Below, in pieces: positions 59,913-64,000 of a stretch of DNA of 64,000 bases; within the stretch, counting starts at the first letter, position 1, and each line of letters begins with the position of its first letter. Below the pieces are notes generated by a model. The model saw only the letters and a program-made list of their open reading frames with translations. It was not told the DNA's origin and made no database searches. Source of the stretch: Pseudomonas sp. RIT288 (lineage in GTDB: Bacteria > Pseudomonadota > Gammaproteobacteria > Pseudomonadales > Pseudomonadaceae); contig NZ_JFYN01000002.1 of the NCBI RefSeq assembly GCF_000631985.1, forward strand, positions 124,001-188,000, given 5' to 3'. The translations under genes and the position numbers were made by a program.

Positions 59913-60806
59913 TCAATGGTCGTTCGAGCGCAGATAGTGATGCAGTTCCTCACCTATCACTTCGAACGCCTTGGCGATCCGTTTGATTTTGCGCAAGTCA
60001 CCGTGCATCGCGACCCACACTTCGACCTCGAAGCCGAAGCTGTCTGGCAATACTTGAATCAGTCCATGGCTTCTGGCGATAGGTATCGGGCAAAGACCGA
60101 AGCCCAATCCCGCTTTCAACGCAGCCAGTTGCGCGAGGTGGTGATCCGTGGCAATCGCGAAATGCTGATCGGCTTCACACAGCCCGGCTTCGACCAAACG
60201 ACGCAAGTCGGCTGAGCGACGGTCAGGCCCGATCAGCGGCCGCTGGCGCAGCGACGTCAGGCTGACGGGGTCACCATAACGCTCCAGGCACTCGGCACTG
60301 GCATGGATGCCGATCCGCAAGCTACCGACCCGTCGTACCGCGATATCGGCTTCCATCGGACGCATCAGGCGTACGGCTATATCCGATTGCAGCCTGGCGA
60401 TGTCTTCCAGTGCGTCGCCGATGCTCAGTTCGAGCTTCAATCCAGGATGGTCGTAATGGAAGCTCCGTAGTAAACCGGGCAACACCTCCACCCCCAGCAA
60501 CTCGCCACAGGTCAGCCGCACCGTGCCGTGGTCCACCGACGTTTCAGCGCTGGCCGCCCGGTTGAAGGCTTGCGCAGCGAGGTCCATGGCTTCGACATGA
60601 TCGATGAGGCGCTGCGCCCCACTCGTGGGTGTCAGGCCTGAGGGCGTGCGGGTGAACAGGCTCAAGCCGAGTGCCTGCTCAAGATGATCGAGGCGTCGGC
60701 GTGCGGTGGCCTGCGCAATCCCCAGCAACTTCGAAGCACCGCTCAGGCTGCCCGAGCGCAGCACCGCAAGGAACACCTGCTGGCTTTCCCACTCAAGACC
60801 GCTCAT
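59913..60806 (-). CDS. LysR-family transcriptional regulator
   Basis: 297 aa from ATG 60806; the longer frame to 60929 is not supported. An N-terminal LysR helix-turn-helix (~5-60; FLAVLRSGSLSGASKLLGIAQATARRRLDHLE) is followed by a substrate-binding domain. Divergent from the GFA-family gene, and next to the SDR/SnoaL remnants, which may be the lost target genes. Confidence 0.92.
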   Translation of the reverse strand: MSGLEWESQQVFLAVLRSGSLSGASKLLGIAQATARRRLDHLEQALGLSLFTRTPSGLTPTSGAQRLIDHVEAMDLAAQAFNRAASAETSVDHGTVRLTCGELLGVEVLPGLLRSFHYDHPGLKLELSIGDALEDIARLQSDIAVRLMRPMEADIAVRRVGSLRIGIHASAECLERYGDPVSLTSLRQRPLIGPDRRSADLRRLVEAGLCEADQHFAIATDHHLAQLAALKAGLGFGLCPIPIARSHGLIQVLPDSFGFEVEVWVAMHGDLRKIKRIAKAFEVIGEELHHYLRSNDH

Positions 60807-60911
60807 ACATTCTTGACCAACAGCTGCTCCTTTTTTGCTCTTCTGCTCGGGCGTGTGAAAAGGGATCATGCGCGCCGAACTTATCCGGGCGTCATTGTAA
60901 GGAGTCAACGC

Positions 60912-61343
60912 ATGAGATTCACCGGTCAATGTCTATGTGGGCACGTCAGCATCGAAATCGAGGCGCAGCAACTGCCACCGCTGTATGCCTGTCATTGTCT
61001 GAACTGCCAGCGTTGGAGCGGCAGCGCGTTCGGCCTGCACATGCTATGCGCGGCTTCGGCAGTGCAGGTGACGGGCGAAACGGCGACCTTTGTACACGAG
61101 CACCAAGGGCATACCTCCACGCAACATGCCTGCGGCGAGTGCCATACCCGACTGTTCAACGAGACCACCGCCGCGCCCGGCATGCGTGTAGTGCGGGCCG
61201 GCGTGCTGGAAGGTACGGAGCGCTTCACGCCGGTGGCGCATATCTGGACGCGACGCAAGCAACCCTGGATGGTTCTGCCGCAAGGCGTTGCACAATGGGA
61301 GGAGAGCCCGACGCCCCAGGCGTTTGCCAGCGCACTCGGGTAA
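60912..61343 (+). CDS. GFA (glutathione-dependent formaldehyde-activating) family protein
   Basis: 143 aa from ATG 60912 with GGAG 7 nt upstream. The Mss4-like zinc-binding cysteines are present: C7/C9 (CLC), C27-x-C29-x2-C32 (CHCLNC) and C74-x2-C77 (CGEC). Family members bind zinc and may add glutathione to formaldehyde, although most have unknown function. It is followed by a strong hairpin and is divergent from the LysR gene. Confidence 0.9.
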   Translation: MRFTGQCLCGHVSIEIEAQQLPPLYACHCLNCQRWSGSAFGLHMLCAASAVQVTGETATFVHEHQGHTSTQHACGECHTRLFNETTAAPGMRVVRAGVLEGTERFTPVAHIWTRRKQPWMVLPQGVAQWEESPTPQAFASALG

Positions 61344-61352
61344 AGGAGCGTA

Positions 61353-61392
61353 CTCCTGAAAAATCCGGAACAAAGTGCGGATTTTTCAGGAG
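61353..61392. terminator. Strong 15-bp hairpin terminator
   Basis: Perfect arms CTCCTGAAAAATCCG (61353-61367) and CGGATTTTTCAGGAG (61378-61392) around a 10-nt loop, directly after the GFA gene. It has A/T tracts inside the stem, so it is likely a bidirectional terminator. Confidence 0.8.
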
Positions 61393-61493
61393 TGCCATGT
61401 GGCTTAACAATGTCCGTTATCAGTAGTCTGCGGACGTAATCGAACGTCCGCCTTTGGCGTTTTCTGCGGTTCAAGATTTGATCATTTGAATAA

Positions 61494-61763
61494 TTACCAC
61501 TGACCGCTTCCGAGACAGGCGATTATTTCCCAGCCACTGAATTCCCACCAGGAATAGCGCTCGTCAGAGCAACTTCTGGCCAGGCTGGCCGTCTGGATTT
61601 CTGCAGCTTTTCGATGTGTTGCGAAAGGCGTGTCGATCGAGGTTGTCACCTGATTGACCTTCTGTGGAGCACTGATGGTGGTCGGATGCACGGCAGCGTT
61701 TGCGACCGTTGCGGCAAAAGCGAGTGTCGCGGCGATGGCCAGAGTAGTCATGGACTTTTTCAT
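61494..61763 (-). CDS. Small secreted protein with aromatic-rich C-terminus
   Basis: 89 aa from ATG 61763 with AGGA ~7 nt upstream. The signal peptide (MKKSMTTLAIAATLAFAATV) should be cleaved after VANA. The mature ~66 residues include two cysteines (SCSDE and IACLG) and a tryptophan-rich tail (YSWWEFSGWEII), which may form one disulfide. Not recognised as a family. Confidence 0.7.
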   Translation of the reverse strand: MKKSMTTLAIAATLAFAATVANAAVHPTTISAPQKVNQVTTSIDTPFATHRKAAEIQTASLARSCSDERYSWWEFSGWEIIACLGSGQW

Positions 61764-62084
61764 GTTCGAATCCTTTCAGTAGCTGACAGCGGGCTTATAC
61801 ATAGGCCCCGACCTGCCTTCTGAACAGATCGGGCATTCGCGTAATGTCACGCGAGAAAAGCCTATCACTGCGCTATCTGCGGAACAGTCGCACAACTGTG
61901 CTATTGACAACTCTGACCCTTTTGTCCGTTCAGCGGCGCAACTGATGCAGCGCGCCCATTCCTTGATGTTATTGCTGCAACCCATGCATTAATGTCGTGC
62001 AGTCAGCCATCTTGTTCATCGGCAGATCAGTTCTCACACTGGCGGTATCTGTTCGGAAGGCTTCTGACCTTAGGGGAAACGACC
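61764..62084. other. Intergenic region before the quinone oxidoreductase gene
   Basis: 321 nt of divergent intergenic DNA. It should hold promoters for both flanking genes, but no distinct operator or RNA element is visible. Confidence 0.4.
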
Positions 62085-63059
62085 ATGGTATCCGCTATCC
62101 GCTTCAATCAGTTCGGCGCGCCTGATGTGTTGAGTCTGGAAACGTTGAGTGAACAATTGCCAGGGCCAGGTGAGGTCTGGATTGAACAGGACGCCGTCGG
62201 GGTCAACTTCCTCGATGTGACTCAACGCAAGGGTGCAGTACCTGTCGCGCTGCCATCCGGGCTCGGATTGGAAGGGGCCGGACGCGTCGCCATCGTGGGT
62301 GAAGGCGTCAGCAATGTGCAAGTTGGTGATCGGGTCGCTTATGCCACTGGACCCATTGGCTCATATGCTTCGGCCCGGCTTTATCCGGCCGAGCGACTGG
62401 CGAAGATACCCGACGCCTTGTCGTTCGATGATGCCGCGGCTGTCATGTTCAAGGGCATCACGGCGCAGTACCTGCTAAAAACCACTTATCCAGTGGCTCA
62501 GGGCACCACAGTTCTGATCTATGGAGTGGCTGGAGGATTGGGGGAGATCATGGTGCCATGGGCCAGGCACCTCGGTGCGACAGTGATTGGTGTGGTTTCA
62601 AAACAGGCCAGTGTCGAAAAAGCGCTGACATCGGGTTGTGATGAAGTGTTGGTATTCGACGCCGACAACCTGGCATCTGAGGTCAGTCGTTTTACCCGAG
62701 GCAGAAAGGTCGACGTGGTCTACGACCCCATTGGCCGTGCTTCTTTCCAGACGTCTTTGGACAGTCTCCGGCCGCGCGGGCTGATGGTCTCGTTCGGGGC
62801 CTCGTCAGGTGCGCCCTCGGCTGTAGAACTGTCGACGCTCAACGCTAAAGGCTCGCTGTTCCTCACACGTCCGTCACTGGCAGCACACACCGCCAGTGCC
62901 TGTGAGTACCAGGAACGGGCGCAGGATGTGTTGGCCGCCGTAGGCGCAGGTATTATCAAGCCCAGAATTTGGGCCAGCTACGCTCTGAAAGATGCAGCGC
63001 AGGCGCATACAGCATTGGAGTCGGGGCAGTCATCGGGGGCGATCATTCTAAAACCATGA
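62085..63059 (+). CDS. Zinc-independent quinone oxidoreductase (MDR family, QOR-like)
   Basis: 324 aa from ATG 62085 with AGGGGA 7 nt upstream. A GroES-like N-terminal domain (GPGEVWIEQDAVGVNFLDV) is followed by a Rossmann domain with the NADPH motif GVAGGLGEIMVPWA and a VVYDPIGR region. Typical one-electron or two-electron reduction of quinones with NADPH. It overlaps the LysR gene by 4 nt (ATGA), so the regulator is co-translated. Confidence 0.92.
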   Translation: MVSAIRFNQFGAPDVLSLETLSEQLPGPGEVWIEQDAVGVNFLDVTQRKGAVPVALPSGLGLEGAGRVAIVGEGVSNVQVGDRVAYATGPIGSYASARLYPAERLAKIPDALSFDDAAAVMFKGITAQYLLKTTYPVAQGTTVLIYGVAGGLGEIMVPWARHLGATVIGVVSKQASVEKALTSGCDEVLVFDADNLASEVSRFTRGRKVDVVYDPIGRASFQTSLDSLRPRGLMVSFGASSGAPSAVELSTLNAKGSLFLTRPSLAAHTASACEYQERAQDVLAAVGAGIIKPRIWASYALKDAAQAHTALESGQSSGAIILKP

Positions 63060-63994
63060 ATCTTGATGTTCTGAATAGTCAGCACAGTGACGAAATCGCT
63101 GCGTTTCTGGCCGTTGCCTCGCAAGGCTCGTTTGTCGCTGCAGGTCGGCTCCTGCAGCGACACCCAACCGTCGTCTCGAAGCGACTGGCCGCCATGGAAA
63201 AGCGCCTCGGTGTGCGTCTCGTCGAGCGTTCAACCCGTCAGGTTCGAATTACGCCAGTGGGGGCCAAGCTTGAGCAGCATCTGCGCTCGGCCATCAACCT
63301 GATGAATGAAGCGCAACAGCAGGCGGCGCAAGGTGCCAGCGAAGTTCGAGGTACGTTGCGGCTTGCACTGCCAGCGGCCATGGGGCGGCGCTGGCTTGGC
63401 CCGATGTTGCCGGAGTTTCTCAAGGAACATCCGCACGTTTCGATCCTCGCCGACTATAGCGAGCGCCTGGTGGACATCATCGAGGAAGGATTTGACGCTG
63501 CGATCCGAATCGGAGAACTGGAAGACAACCGACTGATCGCCAAACGGTTAAGTGACCACCGCCGGATCCTCGGCGCTTCGCCTGCTTACATAGAAAAGCA
63601 CGGCATGCCAGACCATCCACACGATCTGATCAAGCACAATTGCCTTCGCTTTAGTGGCTTTGCGTCTTTTCCGCAATGGAGGCTTTATCGCGGCAGCGAG
63701 TTGCAAACGGTCGCGCCAAAAGGGAACCTCACAGCCAACGACAGCGAATCGTTACTTGCCGCCGCTTGCGCTGATTCGGGGATACTCGGCGCAGGCGAAT
63801 GGTTGACGCGTCATGACATTGCTGCAGGAAGGTTGCTTCACGTTCTTCCGGACTGGCAGCTCGACACCGCTGGTGGGGTTTACCTGGTCAGGCCGTCAGC
63901 CAAGTTTCCCAGCGCCGTGGTAATAGCGTTCAAACAATGGATCGAGTCAAAGTTTACCCCTGCGCCCCCATGGGCCATTTGCCCGCCTGATTGA
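63056..63994 (+). CDS. LysR-family transcriptional regulator
   Basis: 312 aa from ATG 63056, overlapping the quinone oxidoreductase stop. An N-terminal HTH (~10-70; FLAVASQGSFVAAGRLLQRHPTVVSKRLAAMEKRLG) and a LysR effector-binding domain (~95-300) are visible. Unusually it is downstream of, and coupled to, the oxidoreductase gene rather than divergent, so it may be autoregulated or control distant targets. Confidence 0.92.
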   Translation: MNLDVLNSQHSDEIAAFLAVASQGSFVAAGRLLQRHPTVVSKRLAAMEKRLGVRLVERSTRQVRITPVGAKLEQHLRSAINLMNEAQQQAAQGASEVRGTLRLALPAAMGRRWLGPMLPEFLKEHPHVSILADYSERLVDIIEEGFDAAIRIGELEDNRLIAKRLSDHRRILGASPAYIEKHGMPDHPHDLIKHNCLRFSGFASFPQWRLYRGSELQTVAPKGNLTANDSESLLAAACADSGILGAGEWLTRHDIAAGRLLHVLPDWQLDTAGGVYLVRPSAKFPSAVVIAFKQWIESKFTPAPPWAICPPD

Positions 63995-64000
63995 AATCCA

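Overview
The window looks like chromosome of a fluorescent-group Pseudomonas. It is GC-rich and carries many paired REP elements with the core GTGGGAGCGAGCCTGCTCGC. It also holds family I.3 (PML/PueA-type) lipases, an OprD-type porin, polyamine-catabolism genes and many LysR/AraC/GntR regulators. No database search was possible: assignments rest on motifs, gene order and translation signals.

Layout. 0-2.4 kb: two tandem RTX lipases secreted by a type I system, the first cut by the window edge. 2.6-3.3 kb: two small exported proteins. 3.5-7.5 kb: a two-gene DNA-repair operon, a FAN1-type VRR-NUC nuclease followed by an XPD/DinG-like helicase with an N-terminal PD-(D/E)XK nuclease domain. 7.5-14.2 kb: a hybrid histidine kinase, a small membrane protein, a short hypothetical, an SDR/antiporter operon and a MalY/PatB-type C-S lyase. 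14.5-23.6 kb: a complete selenocysteine locus, fdnG (with an in-frame UGA and adjacent SECIS hairpin), fdnH, fdnI, fdhE, selA, selB and the tRNA-Sec gene selC. 23.6-24.7 kb: a REP pair followed by six tandem 168-bp REP-plus-linker units. 24.8-28.6 kb: OprD-type porin, class III aminotransferase and divergent TetR regulator. 28.7-33.2 kb: two small hypotheticals, an OmpR/EnvZ-like two-component pair and a DUF2252 protein. 33.3-36.5 kb: a gamma-glutamylpolyamine catabolic operon (oxidase, XRE-cupin regulator, glutamine-synthetase-like ligase).

36.5-41.2 kb is the most unusual part. It is a compact three-gene minus-strand operon of visibly lower GC encoding an alpha/beta hydrolase, a caspase-like peptidase with an intact His/Cys dyad, and a 659-aa protein ending in a prokaryotic YEATS (pYEATS) domain. 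It sits between housekeeping-type genes and has the composition of a biological-conflict (anti-phage or abortive-infection) system; I infer that role.

41.3-52.4 kb: a CHASE4-PAS-GGDEF-EAL protein, an SDR pseudogene, a GntR-controlled operon (amino-acid ABC importer, extra PotF-like binding protein, cytoplasmic gamma-glutamyltransferase) and an MsbA-like ABC exporter. 52.4-55.0 kb: a GATase1-AraC regulator and an amino-acid permease. 55.4-64 kb: electrophile/quinone-stress type genes (GST, HxlR regulator, old yellow enzyme, quinone oxidoreductase), LysR regulators, an InaA-like kinase, a GFA-family protein, and several decayed gene remnants that mark this end as a rearrangement-prone zone. Recurring themes are polyamine and gamma-glutamyl metabolism (26-36 kb, 44-50 kb) and formate respiration (14-24 kb).
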